Origin: Bacteroidota bacterium
Lineage (GTDB): Bacteria; Bacteroidota; Bacteroidia; AKYH767-A; OLB10
Assembly (NCBI GenBank): GCA_016709725.1
Contig: JADJMG010000010.1
Coordinates: forward strand, 62,001 to 126,000
Direction: 5' to 3'
DNA: 64,000 nucleotides
Shown here: one piece after another, positions 1 through 9,362 of the stretch
Layout: each line of letters begins with the position of its first letter
Numbering within the stretch: the first letter of the stretch is position 1
Position numbers and translations under genes: made by a program
Notes under the pieces: generated by a model
Told to the model about the DNA's origin: nothing
The model's database searches: none
The model's input: only the letters and a program-made list of their open reading frames with translations

Positions 1-2
1 CC

Positions 3-1418
3 TTGAATCGCTTGAGCAACTCACTCAGTGGAGGTGAATCGCAGCGGATCAATTTAGCAACATCCTTAGGTAGCACCTTGGTGGGTTCTATGTATATTTT
101 AGACGAGCCAAGTATTGGATTGCATCCTCGCGACACACAACGTCTCATCACAGTTTTAAAAGCTTTACAAGAAGTTGGGAATACGGTCATCATCGTGGAA
201 CACGACGAAGAAATAATGCGGGCTGCCGATCAACTCATCGATATCGGTCCCATGGCGGGTACGCATGGCGGGGAGATGGTTTTTCAGGGCACATTTTCAG
301 AGCTACTAAAAGATAAAGAAAGCTTGACGGCTCAGTATCTCAACAAGAAGGAAGAAATTGAAGTACCAGCACAACGTCGTCGCTGGAAGAAATACATAGA
401 AATTAAAGGCGCTCGAGAAAACAATCTTCAAAATGTGAATGTGAAGTTCCCGATGGGCATTATGACCGTGGTGACCGGCGTAAGTGGTTCGGGAAAAACA
501 TCGTTGGTCAAGAAAATTTTGTATCCAGCCATCAAGAAATTACTGGGTGGTTATAATGAAAGCACGGGTAACTTTGATCATTTATTGGGAGACTATGGTG
601 ATATCAATGGCGCCGAGATGATCGATCAAAATCCAATCGGTAAATCGTCAAGGTCGAATCCCGTTACCTACATTAAAGCTTATGATGAAATCAGAACGCT
701 TTATTCCGATTTGCCTTTAGCCAGAACCCGAGGATTAAAGCCTTCTCATTTTTCATTCAACGTGGAAGGTGGCCGATGTGAAGTTTGCCAAGGTGAAGGG
801 ATGATCACCGTGGAGATGCAATTCATGGCTAATATTCATCTCAAATGTGAGCACTGCAAGGGAAAGCGATTTAAATCCGAGATCTTGGAAATTGAATATC
901 GTGGAAATAACATTTTTGATATTCTCAATCTAACCGTTGATGAGACTTTGGAGTTTTTTGCGGACTACCAAGGTCCGAGTAAGTATAAAAGTTTGCATCA
1001 AAAAATTAGTAATAAAATTCAACCGCTGGCTGATGTTGGACTCGGCTACATCCGACTTGGGCAAAGCTCTTCAACACTAAGTGGAGGAGAAGCGCAACGC
1101 ATTAAGCTGGCCAGCTTTTTAGGCAAAGGAAATTTTGCAACCAATACACTTTTCATCTTTGATGAACCTACTACAGGATTGCATTTTCACGATATCCGTA
1201 AACTTTTAGCCGCTTTCAATGCGCTCGTTAAAAACGGTAATACACTCATCGTCATCGAGCATAATTTAGAAGTCATCAAATGTGCCGATTGGATCATCGA
1301 CATGGGTCCAGAAGGAGGAAATCAAGGCGGAGAAATCATCTTTCAGGGACTTCCAGAAGATTTGATCAAAGAAAAAAGATCCATCACTTCAAAGTTTTTG
1401 AGTGAGAAATTGGGATAG
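3..1418 (+). CDS. uvrA: UvrA, excinuclease ABC subunit A (3' part, start outside window)
   Basis: ATPase subunit of the UvrABC nucleotide excision repair complex, which scans DNA for bulky lesions and loads UvrB. The fragment begins inside the first ABC ATPase (signature LSGGE, then the Walker B region ILDEPS and the switch His in VEHDEE). It continues through the second Walker A (GVSGSGKT, fragment residue about 159), the second CxxC...CxxC zinc module (CEVC from residue about 259, CEHC) and the second signature LSGGEAQR with FDEPTTGLH. The C-terminus looks complete at 471 residues; intact UvrA is about 940, so half the gene lies upstream. uvrB lies 8 kb away on the other strand and is not in the same operon. 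Identification is secure. Confidence 0.97.
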   Translation: MNRLSNSLSGGESQRINLATSLGSTLVGSMYILDEPSIGLHPRDTQRLITVLKALQEVGNTVIIVEHDEEIMRAADQLIDIGPMAGTHGGEMVFQGTFSELLKDKESLTAQYLNKKEEIEVPAQRRRWKKYIEIKGARENNLQNVNVKFPMGIMTVVTGVSGSGKTSLVKKILYPAIKKLLGGYNESTGNFDHLLGDYGDINGAEMIDQNPIGKSSRSNPVTYIKAYDEIRTLYSDLPLARTRGLKPSHFSFNVEGGRCEVCQGEGMITVEMQFMANIHLKCEHCKGKRFKSEILEIEYRGNNIFDILNLTVDETLEFFADYQGPSKYKSLHQKISNKIQPLADVGLGYIRLGQSSSTLSGGEAQRIKLASFLGKGNFATNTLFIFDEPTTGLHFHDIRKLLAAFNALVKNGNTLIVIEHNLEVIKCADWIIDMGPEGGNQGGEIIFQGLPEDLIKEKRSITSKFLSEKLG

Positions 1419-1657
1419 GTGACCGTTGGGCTGGCTATTGGCTTACGTGAGAATTTGTTTAACTTAATCTTGTCGTTCACTTTGTTAAAGGTGTTTTTTA
1501 ATTGCCCTTGAGCATGCTAATGTTTAAAAATTAGGAGCCTAATGATATTATTCCTAAGTTTGATTATAATTTCATATAATTTCAATTGAATTTCTTTAAG
1601 GTTTTTATTAAAAGGGTTATGTTTTAATATTTTCCTTTAACATTAAAAATTTATATT

Positions 1658-4034
1658 ATGAAAATCAAACTAATTTTTATTGCCTTCATATTGATGTGTT
1701 CCGTTAAAACTGATGCCGGAAGCTTTGAATGGGCTAAAAATGTATCTCATGCCTTGCGAGGATACTATGCGACTAGCATAAAATCTGATAACAATAATAA
1801 CGTAGTCATTGGAGGTAGTGGCAATTTTTGTTTAGCTTGTCCTGCAAGTTTTATTTCTAAGTATGATTCTATAGGAAATGAGACGTTTTACAAAGGATTA
1901 TCAGATTACTCATCTGTTAATTCGGTTGGTTTAGATTATATTGGAAATGTTTATTTATCAGCTACATTTACAAACAATAATGCAAAAGTAGGTCTTGATA
2001 CTTTTAGTTATAACGCAAATAACACTTGGAGTGCAATAATTAAACTCAATCCTCAAGGTAATTTAGTTTGGTGGAAACCATGGCCAGGAAGTTTTTCAAT
2101 TAATATTGCTGTCGATTCAATTGGTAATGTTTTTGCCACCAATGGGGATACACTACGGAGATTTAATTCTAATGGAGTATTAAATTGGACAGTACCAGTG
2201 AATGGTGATTTGTTGGATGTGGAGCGAAATTATTTAGTAGTTTCATCTTCAACTCTTATACAACGTTTGTCAAAGTCAACTGGTTCTATAAATGGATCAA
2301 CAAATGTAGTTGACTGTAAAGATGTCGCTTTAGATAATAATGGAGATATTTATTTTACAGGAATTAATGGTTTGGGAAAATTAGTGAATTTGAATTTAGC
2401 ATGGAATAATCCACAAATTATTGGAGATAAAATTGATGTTAGAAATAATTCGATTTGGACATTTAAGAATTTTAATCTATTAACAGATTCAATAGATAGT
2501 GTTGCTACTTTTAGGGTTAGTCCTTCTGGAATTATACTATTAAGTGATACAATTTTTAACTCAAGAATGGAATTCATCTCTATTGATGGCTCAAATAAAG
2601 TTTTTTTTGTAGGGGATCTGCGAGTAGAGAGTTCATTTGCATTTTGGAAGCCTTTGTTCGTGTATAAGAATATTTTTACTACTAGTTCTGGATTTATTTT
2701 AGGAAGGTATAATGCACAACCAGAAATTAAATTGGGGTTCGATAGTGTTTTTGGAATCCAAATGATCCTTGGATCGGTAACTGGCTGGGATATAAAAGAT
2801 GTCCTGGTACTTCATTTAATGTATCCTATAGATTGCACGACGGAGTTTTTTAGCTGGCAATGTAGTTTTGTTGAGTTGTCCGATGAGTTGGGTTCATTCT
2901 CGAATCCGCTAGTAATAGGAGCGGGAGGTGGTTCGTCTCTTACAAATACTGTAACATGTCAATTGCCTTCTAATTTTGTTAACGGATATGGATATAAAAT
3001 TAGGTTGAGATCAACTTCGCCTAGTTTATTTAGTGTTCAGACTACCACTGATCTTTATATCGATGCACCTAATTCTACTATTTCTTTAAGTACAAACAAT
3101 CTAACTTTTTGCTCTAAAACAGAAACATTAACAGTTAATTCTGGTTGGTTCCCACAATGGCAGCTTAACGGTGTAAATATTAGTGCGGCTACAAATTATG
3201 ATTTTAAACCTTCTGCTTCTGGGATTTATCGTTGCTTAGTTTCTGATGATAATTGCTCTCGTTTATCAACAAATCAAATTGCAGTTACTGTTAAAGCATT
3301 GCCTAATGCTGCTATTAGTCCTTCGAGTTCAACTGAAATTTGTATTGGAGATAGTGTCGCTGTTTCGGTTCCTTTAAATCCTAATTACTCATATCAATGG
3401 TACAAAAGCACAAGTTTACTTTCGGGACAAACTTCAAACCAATATATGGCTAAAGCAGCTGGAAATTATAAAGTAGTTGTAACAGGATCTAACGGATGTA
3501 CGAAAACTTCTTTAGCTTCAAAAATTAGTGTATATCGTCCAAAAATTAATGCTTTTGGACCTACTTCATTTTGTTTAGGGGAAGTGTTGTTCTTGGAGCA
3601 AGCAATGGGAGTAGTACAGCCTGGCAATGGAGAAAAATAATATTGATATTGCGAATGAAACTAACCAGTTTTTTGTGGCAAATTCTGCAGGGGATTATAA
3701 AGTGCTAACTACAAGTAATGGCGGCTGCACAAGTTTATCCTCTAAGGTTAGTGTTGTAGTAAATTGCCGAGAAGGTGATTTTGCAAAAAGTGAATTTGAA
3801 ATATTTCCAAATCCAAGTAATGATTTCATTTATATTACTGGATCTATCATTGAGAAAAGTGGAGTGATTTCAATATATGATCTTGCAGGTCGAATGGTTA
3901 AGTCATACATTTCGATTGGAAGTAATAATAATTTGGAAGTGGAAATAAGTAGTTTGGAAGATGGTTTGTATGTGATTTCCTATGAAAGTGGAAATAGTGA
4001 AAAAGCATTTAGTCGCTTTATTAAGGAAGATTGA
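1658..4034 (+). pseudogene. Secreted multidomain protein with Ig-like repeats and type A T9SS sorting domain, frame broken twice
   Basis: An N-terminal signal peptide (MKIKLIFIAFILMCSVKTDA) leads into a beta-propeller-like stretch of 'GNV'-type repeats up to about residue 330. Ig-like modules follow, with motifs such as CIGDSVAVSV and YQWYK. The frame running from 1658 stops at 3638-3640. Homology-like continuation shows the next Ig module uses two other frames: VLGASNGSS...WQW at about 3589-3630, then KNNIDIANET from about 3634. Each step fits one missing base; the second falls in the A5 run at 3633-3637. The final frame ends at 4034 with a type A T9SS CTD (FEIFPNPSNDFIYI ... GLYVISY). Repaired, it would be one exported cell-surface or secreted protein of about 790 residues. 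Its substrate is unknown. Confidence 0.8.
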
Positions 4035-4081
4035 CTTAGTATTATACTTATTAAAAATACTTATTAATTAATATGCACTAG

Positions 4082-4339
4082 ATGAAAGCTGTTCGCGCAA
4101 TGCTCCTTTTACTGTTTTTTATAGGTCTACAACCTACATTTAATAGCCAAGCGCTATCCACAACTTACGCTGTAGATAAGTTGGAGTTATTGGTTTATAT
4201 CTGCAAGGGTCCGGCTTCTAAGCGTTATCATGAAACACCAAACTGCCAAGGATTACGAAGTTGTTCTACCAAAATTTACGAAGTAACTATTTCAGATGCT
4301 AAAAATCTTGGTAGAACGGCTTGTGGGTATTGTTATTAG
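4082..4339 (+). CDS. Small exported cysteine-rich protein
   Basis: 85 residues with a hydrophobic N-terminal export signal (MKAVRAMLLLLFFIGLQP...). The second half holds a compact Cys/His pattern: KRYHETPNCQGLRSC, then GRTACGYCY at the very end. The pattern H-x4-C-x4-C ... C-x2-C suggests a metal-binding or disulfide-stabilised knot. I recognise similar short C-terminal cassettes in Bacteroidota proteins of unknown function but cannot assign one. It follows the broken T9SS protein by 47 bp. Confidence 0.65.
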   Translation: MKAVRAMLLLLFFIGLQPTFNSQALSTTYAVDKLELLVYICKGPASKRYHETPNCQGLRSCSTKIYEVTISDAKNLGRTACGYCY

Positions 4340-4429
4340 ATTAATTTAATATTTTCAAGCAATAAATAAACATTTTCTTGTTAAATAGAAAAAAATGCTA
4401 TTTTTGATTAAACTTATAAAACAAATATC

Positions 4430-4926
4430 ATGAAAAAACTTTTAGTGTTCTTCTCAATTATTGTTCTCCTTTCATCTTGTGCAAAGGACGGTGACCCAGG
4501 TGCTCAGGGCCCAACGGTAACGCAAATGTAAAAAGCAAAACGTTTACAATTACACCAGGTCAATGGCAGTCAACGGGAACAGCTGGAGTTGATTATGAAA
4601 AATTTATTGATTTGTCATTCTCTGATATTACTCAAAGTGTGATTGATAATGGAGCGGTTCTAGTTTATCTAAAAGCTTCGGATGGGAGTATAGGGCAAAT
4701 CCCTGTTAATATTCCAGTTTCAGGTAATTCTGTAAATTTCGTACCGTCGGCTGAAGTAGGGTCAGCTACAGTTGAACTTTTTTTAGGTGATTATCAAATT
4801 CCTAATGTTTCAATTAATTATGAATTCAAAGTTGTTGCTATTGATGGTACGGCAAGAATAACACATCCTGAGATTAATTGGAATGATCCTCTTTCAATTT
4901 CAAAAGGATTACAAATTTCGATGTAA
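4430..4926 (+). pseudogene. Lipoprotein with short collagen-like spacer, frameshifted
   Basis: The start at 4430 gives a lipoprotein signal (MKKLLVFFSIIVLLSSC, lipobox LSSC) followed by GDPGAQGP, a short collagen-like Gly-x-Pro stretch. The frame then hits a stop at 4529-4531. Adding one A in the sequence ccaacgg at about 4511-4515 restores an open frame (PNGNANVKSKTF) that runs to 4926 and would give about 165 residues. The mature part reads as an all-beta domain. I know a family of Bacteroidota lipoproteins with this build (lipobox, collagen-like repeat, beta domain), with no assigned role. Confidence 0.7.
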
Positions 4927-4941
4927 TTTTCAAAGCAAAGG

Positions 4942-4986
4942 AAAACACCATTATGTTAGTTCTCTATACATGATGGTGTTTTTTAT
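4942..4986 (+). terminator. Rho-independent terminator
   Basis: A perfect 10-bp inverted repeat (AAAACACCAT at 4942-4951, ATGGTGTTTT at 4973-4982) runs into TTTTATTTT. It sits just after the stop of the preceding lipoprotein gene. Confidence 0.75.
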
Positions 4987-5062
4987 TTTGACCTGATGCG
5001 TTAGTTGTTTGTTATTATTAAAAGCTTACTATTTTAAATTCAAATTATCTATATAGCTCAGT

Positions 5063-5809
5063 ATGACTAGAGATTCAAAGAGTTTTAAATCAAGATTGTT
5101 TTTCTTTTTAATGAGCTCCATGTTATTATTTGGTTGTAAAAGCTATGTTCAAGTTTTTGATACTACTGGCATAGGGCTAAGTATTGAAGATAAATTTTAT
5201 GTTTGGGAAACAGATTCAATTAAAATCACTTATAGCTTTTGGGAGAAAAAGGGTTTAATGACTTTTGCTATATTTAATAAAAGCAGCATTCCACTATATA
5301 TTGATTGGAAAAAGTCCTCATACATTGATAATTCGGTTAAGTTGAATTATTGGAGTGATGAGATTAAAAGTAAATCTTCTAGTGCATTTGGGAGTTATTA
5401 TTACAGAGGGCCATTAGTAAGACCAGGTTTTGCTTTGAGTGAAACTTCTGGAATAACTTCAGCTATTATTTCAAAGGAAGAACGCATATCATTTATTCCA
5501 CCAAAGGCACAAGATTTTCGGGCTCAATTCTATATATTACCTGTTAAACATTATGCATTGGGAGTAGGTGTAGATTATATGGATGTTGCTAGAAATGATG
5601 ATACATTATTAGTAACAAGGGTTTACAAGAAGGATTTTACTAAAGAAAAATCACCCATTTTATTTCGGAATTTTTTAACCTATTCTTATACTGAAGATTT
5701 TAAAGTTGAATATTATATAGATAATGAGTTTTTTGTAAATCGAATCGTTGAAATGGACAAAAATCATTTCCAGTATGTTCTTCAAAAAACTCAAAGAAAG
5801 AATTTTTAA
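5063..5809 (+). CDS. Predicted lipoprotein, unknown function
   Basis: 248 residues. The N-terminus has a positively charged start, a hydrophobic run and a lipobox-like LLFGC at about residues 21-25, so it is likely a lipid-anchored envelope protein. The rest is soluble, rich in Tyr/Trp/Ser and probably mostly beta. The stretch after the TAA stop stays coding-like in the same frame until the next stop at about 5922, so the protein may have been longer (see the next entry). I do not recognise a named domain. Confidence 0.7.
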   Translation: MTRDSKSFKSRLFFFLMSSMLLFGCKSYVQVFDTTGIGLSIEDKFYVWETDSIKITYSFWEKKGLMTFAIFNKSSIPLYIDWKKSSYIDNSVKLNYWSDEIKSKSSSAFGSYYYRGPLVRPGFALSETSGITSAIISKEERISFIPPKAQDFRAQFYILPVKHYALGVGVDYMDVARNDDTLLVTRVYKKDFTKEKSPILFRNFLTYSYTEDFKVEYYIDNEFFVNRIVEMDKNHFQYVLQKTQRKNF

Positions 5810-6399
5810 TTTGGCAGAGAAAATGGTTTTGATTTAGTATGTTTTCCTTATAAAATGGCTACTTCGTTTTACATTAACATTCCAATGGATTATTCTATTG
5901 AGCAAATGACTAAAAGCAACAAATAAGTTTTAATTGAAAAAGCGAATAGTCCATTCAAGTTAAAACACTATTATAAGTCAATTACAAGATGTGCTCCGTA
6001 TCTTCCAAAATAAAATTCTGTACTTGTATTAGTAAAGTTCAGTATCTTAAACACAGATGGATTCATTATCGATTAAACAATGGAAGAGAAGATTTTATAT
6101 TAGGGATAACAATGTTCCCTACAGATTTTCTAGATGAAAATTTTGATGTGAATTATGTTACCATTGAAAACCGATTGAATGAACCCGAAGCTTTTGATTT
6201 TACGATGAATTTTATTGAAAAGGATAAATTATCGGTCCAACTTTTTTGCAAGGAAAGTAAAGAAGGTTATGATTTTGAATATAATTATGAATACTTAAAT
6301 GGAAAGTGGAGTTATATAGAAAATTATTGTTTTGAATATAGAAATACTTTCGACGAAGTAAATGCAGAAAAAATTAAAACACCATTTATGAACTTGTGA
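5810..6399 (+). pseudogene. Degenerate coding region, unknown product
   Basis: The lipoprotein frame continues past its stop with plausible peptide (FGRENGFDLVCFPYKMA...), broken by further stops near 5922 and 6011. A second frame, open from 5989 to 6399, then takes over. Its convincing part starts around 6050-6101 (possible ATG at 6113) and is acidic and Phe/Tyr-rich. I read this as a decayed or error-broken gene rather than a clean CDS. A short intact protein starting inside it is the alternative. Confidence 0.35.
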
Positions 6400-6424
6400 T
6401 TATAATCTCTCGCTGCAAATCTTT

Positions 6425-6561
6425 TGTGCACTCTAGTGTCCTCTATTTTCTCTAGTGCCTGCCTGCTGCAGGCAGGTTGAAAAAAAATCACAAATGAAGA
6501 GAATTATTAATTTACGATAATCTACATGAAGCTTGAAGCTTGCAGCCATTTCCCAACCGAA
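6425..6561 (+). repeat. Dispersed intergenic palindromic repeat, copy 1
   Basis: 6425-6484 holds a unit whose core is the palindrome CCTGCCTGCTGCAGGCAGG, preceded by two CTCTAGTG boxes. An inverted copy with about five mismatches lies at 30278-30336. A second shared block, GAAGCTTGCAGCC followed by CCCAACC and CCGAAG, occurs at 6535-6561 and again at 30511-30556. The region carries no gene. Confidence 0.75.
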
Positions 6562-6596
6562 GTTAAAATTTTAGTTGCCCAAAATTCTTCTAACCA

Positions 6597-7631
6597 CTAA
6601 CAACCCACATCCAACTCCTCACCATATACCAAATGCGCACTTAGTAAACTCGCCATCCACGGACCCATCATCACCCCTTTGGATCCTAAGCCATTAAAAA
6701 TATAAAGTAAGGGTTGATCTTTATGTTGCTTAAGTAGAGGTCTTCGATCAAGTGTGCTGGGACGAATCGATGCAAAGTGTCCAGTGATGCGATAGGCGGG
6801 AGCGATGATTTTTTCGAGTGCGGCCCTTAATTTTTCTTTTCCTTCTTGGGTTGGGATTTCATCAATGGTATTGAAATCATAAGTAGCACCGCAGATGTAT
6901 TGATATCCACCCAACGGAATTACTTTTACATTTCCATGAAGTATACAATCTTTAGGCAAACCATCCGATTCTATCTGTAGTAATTCTCCTTTGCATGGTT
7001 TAAATGGAAGATGATTGAACAAGGGATGTGAAATTGCATTCACACCACTGCAATCAATAATTTTTGAGGCTTTGTATTCTCCCCAGGTGATAAACTCTTT
7101 ACCGAATTTGACTTCTTCGTAATTTAAAATGCCTTTATGAAATGAATTTTTTCCTTGCAAGTATCGTTGTATGGTATCCAAAAATCTTCTGGTATCTAAC
7201 CAGCCGCCATTCACTACCCATCTGCCGCCAAAGGGTGCTTTGGATCCTTTAGGTGCCGACGTAGCATCGCATTCGTCTTTTACATACTCCGACATTCCCT
7301 CACTCGCACTACGGCCTGCCCAATCGTTGCGATGACCGATGTCGTGATAGATTTCAAAGACAGGATAATCTTCGAAGAATTTTTCTGCGAGTTTGTCTTC
7401 AATGTCTTTGTAAGTAGCTTTTGCAAAGGGAATAAAAACATCAGCATTCCATGATTTTACGATCCGTCTACCGGTTATAGGATGAATCATTCCCGCTGCA
7501 ATACGCGAACAGGTATTTTCTAATTGCGGGTCTATTACTAAAACCCTCTTCCCAGCCTGTAATAAAAACCAAGCGAGTAAACTCCCTGCAAGACCTTGGC
7601 CAGTGATGATGAAATCGTATTCCTTATTCAA
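6597..7631 (-). CDS. FAD-dependent oxidoreductase, DAO/glycine-oxidase-like family
   Basis: 344 residues. A Rossmann FAD-binding motif GQGLAGS lies at residues 11-17, followed by the usual Asp at the end of beta2 (VIDPQ). The C-terminal SIRPSTLDRRPLL and FNGLGSKGVMMGPW are typical of the DAO fold (family of D-amino-acid oxidase, ThiO and the MnmC oxidase domain). It likely oxidises an amine or secondary amino group in the cytoplasm. The substrate cannot be read from sequence, and no MnmC methyltransferase domain is fused. It sits 37 bp downstream of the broken beta-propeller gene on the same strand. Confidence 0.85.
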   Translation of the reverse strand: MNKEYDFIITGQGLAGSLLAWFLLQAGKRVLVIDPQLENTCSRIAAGMIHPITGRRIVKSWNADVFIPFAKATYKDIEDKLAEKFFEDYPVFEIYHDIGHRNDWAGRSASEGMSEYVKDECDATSAPKGSKAPFGGRWVVNGGWLDTRRFLDTIQRYLQGKNSFHKGILNYEEVKFGKEFITWGEYKASKIIDCSGVNAISHPLFNHLPFKPCKGELLQIESDGLPKDCILHGNVKVIPLGGYQYICGATYDFNTIDEIPTQEGKEKLRAALEKIIAPAYRITGHFASIRPSTLDRRPLLKQHKDQPLLYIFNGLGSKGVMMGPWMASLLSAHLVYGEELDVGC

Positions 7632-7668
7632 GAAAGTAATTTTAGTTTTTCCTCTTCAGGAAAGACAA

Positions 7669-8572
7669 TTAAGGTTTTTCACCTTTGTAAGTAACAATAG
7701 CAATTTTATCGCCTGTGGCATTCATCGTCATTCGATAAAAGGTTCCGATGGTTTCTGAAAAATCACCAATGGGAATCCATTTCGTCTCTTCCAGTTTTGT
7801 ATCGTACATGTATAAAATACCTTTGTCGCTACAGAAAATTAATTCTTTCGGTCCCCAGCAATAATCTTCAACTCCCGCGGAATTCAAGCATCGGCATACG
7901 CTCTTCATTACTCATGTCGTAACGCATCAATGTGTTTTTGCCATCACTTCCTTTCTGAACATACGTTAAAATGTTAGTGCCCGGTATAACGGCGAGGCAT
8001 CTACCAAAACCACCTTCCATCAAAATAATACTTTGTTGTGGAATCATATCAAACTGATGTAATGTACCCCCAGCTCCATTTAGCATAAAGGCTCCCACTG
8101 TGGTATCATTCATCCAGCAATAGTATGCCAGTGAATCTTCATTGGGCATCAATAATTCGTAGTTAGAACCATCTAACTTCATTTCATACAATTTTTGAGC
8201 ACCTTCCATCTCAACGATAACTGCTGAAATTTTATCTTTCGCAAAAGGAATAAGCTGAGGCTGGTATTCACTCTCTGGAGTGTTAGTGACCTGTCGTATT
8301 ATTTTCTTCTTGATGTGAAATTCGTAAATGTCGCTTTGAATGGTATCAGGCCGAGCAACAAAGTATAAAAATTGTCCGTCTCTGCTAAAGCAAGGTTGAT
8401 TATCGTAGTAATCATTTTGTGTTACACGATAAGGTGTAGAAGCAATGTGTTTTCCGTCTTTTTGAACGATGTCAAGAAGATATATTTCTGACGAATTGGA
8501 TTGAGCGGAAACGTGAAGTGAAAGGACAACAAGCATTGCCCAAAGGGATATTCTTTTCATAATGATTTGCAT
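7669..8572 (-). pseudogene. Exported PD40/TolB-like beta-propeller protein, frameshifted
   Basis: The 5' frame (8572 or, preferred, ATG at 8560 giving MKRISLWAMLVVLSLHVSAQ, a clear signal peptide) contains PD40-type repeats such as NQPCFSRDGQFLYFVA and ESEYQPQLIP. It stops at 7868. A second frame takes over near 7880 with AGVEDYCWGPKELIFCSDKG and ends at 7669, which completes the propeller. The junction at about 7873-7883 needs one extra or two missing bases. The joined protein would be about 295 residues, periplasmic or outer-membrane associated. It may be a real frameshift or a sequencing error. Confidence 0.75.
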
Positions 8573-8710
8573 GTTACAATATTAATGGATTTTAACGTCT
8601 TTGTCAACTATTAATCGTTCTTTATATGAATATTAGGTTAACAATGTTAATTTCGGCCACTGATTTATTATGATAGTTAAGATTTTTTATGATTTATTTA
8701 TAGAAGGATT

Positions 8711-9106
8711 TTATTTTTGTTTTTTATAAATGCTATTTTTCGATAGTTTACCCTTAAATCCAAGCCTTTTTATTCCAATTTCCTTAAATGTTAATTCTAA
8801 GACAATTGTATCTTCATTGGCAAGAATCATCCTTCCTTCATCGATTTCATCTTCAAAGAAAACATCCCTCAATAACGTCTTTTTATAAAATCCACTTTGC
8901 TTCACAATTTTATAAGGAGTAGAATCAGTTGGAACAGAAAACATACTTCGTTGCTCAATTAGAAAGTAGTTTTCTTGTAAGTTAATTTTCTTTTCTGCCC
9001 TATATTGATGAATGTTTCCACTAATCAAATAAAATAATTTTCCAGGTGAAGAAATAAATAGAATGCTGCTAAGCAGGAATACTCCAAAGTAAATTTTAAT
9101 TGGCAA
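8711..9106 (-). CDS. Small membrane-anchored hypothetical protein
   Basis: A TTG start at 9106 gives 131 residues opening with PIKIYFGVFLLSSILFIS, a transmembrane or signal anchor, followed by a charged soluble domain. An ATG at 9169 in the same frame would overlap the upstream gene by 74 bp, so the TTG (11-bp overlap) is preferred. It is the last of three tightly packed genes behind uvrB. No recognised domain. Confidence 0.5.
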   Translation of the reverse strand: MPIKIYFGVFLLSSILFISSPGKLFYLISGNIHQYRAEKKINLQENYFLIEQRSMFSVPTDSTPYKIVKQSGFYKKTLLRDVFFEDEIDEGRMILANEDTIVLELTFKEIGIKRLGFKGKLSKNSIYKKQK

Positions 9107-9362
9107 AGAATGTTCCTTTTTTTCTAAGCGACCAAACGGAAATAAGGAGTCCGCTGCAGAATGTAACAAGCATTAATGAATGGTGAAGCTGCACATCTAA
9201 AGAATAAAGAAGAAACGTAATAATGAGTAATGTGAAATGAATAAGAATAGGAATTCGAATAGCGGTTGGCGAAAATCTTTTGGAGACCATCCCGATTAAT
9301 AGCGATGCCACCAGACTCATCAAGTAAAGACAAATACTAAAAATCAGAAGGGTAGGACTCAT
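9096..9362 (-). CDS. Small multi-pass membrane protein
   Basis: 88 residues with about three hydrophobic segments (residues 4-24, 36-54 and 60-77). Its ATG overlaps the uvrB stop in an ATGA arrangement at 9359-9362, which implies translational coupling to uvrB. No family recognised. Confidence 0.6.
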   Translation of the reverse strand: MSPTLLIFSICLYLMSLVASLLIGMVSKRFSPTAIRIPILIHFTLLIITFLLYSLDVQLHHSLMLVTFCSGLLISVWSLRKKGTFFAN

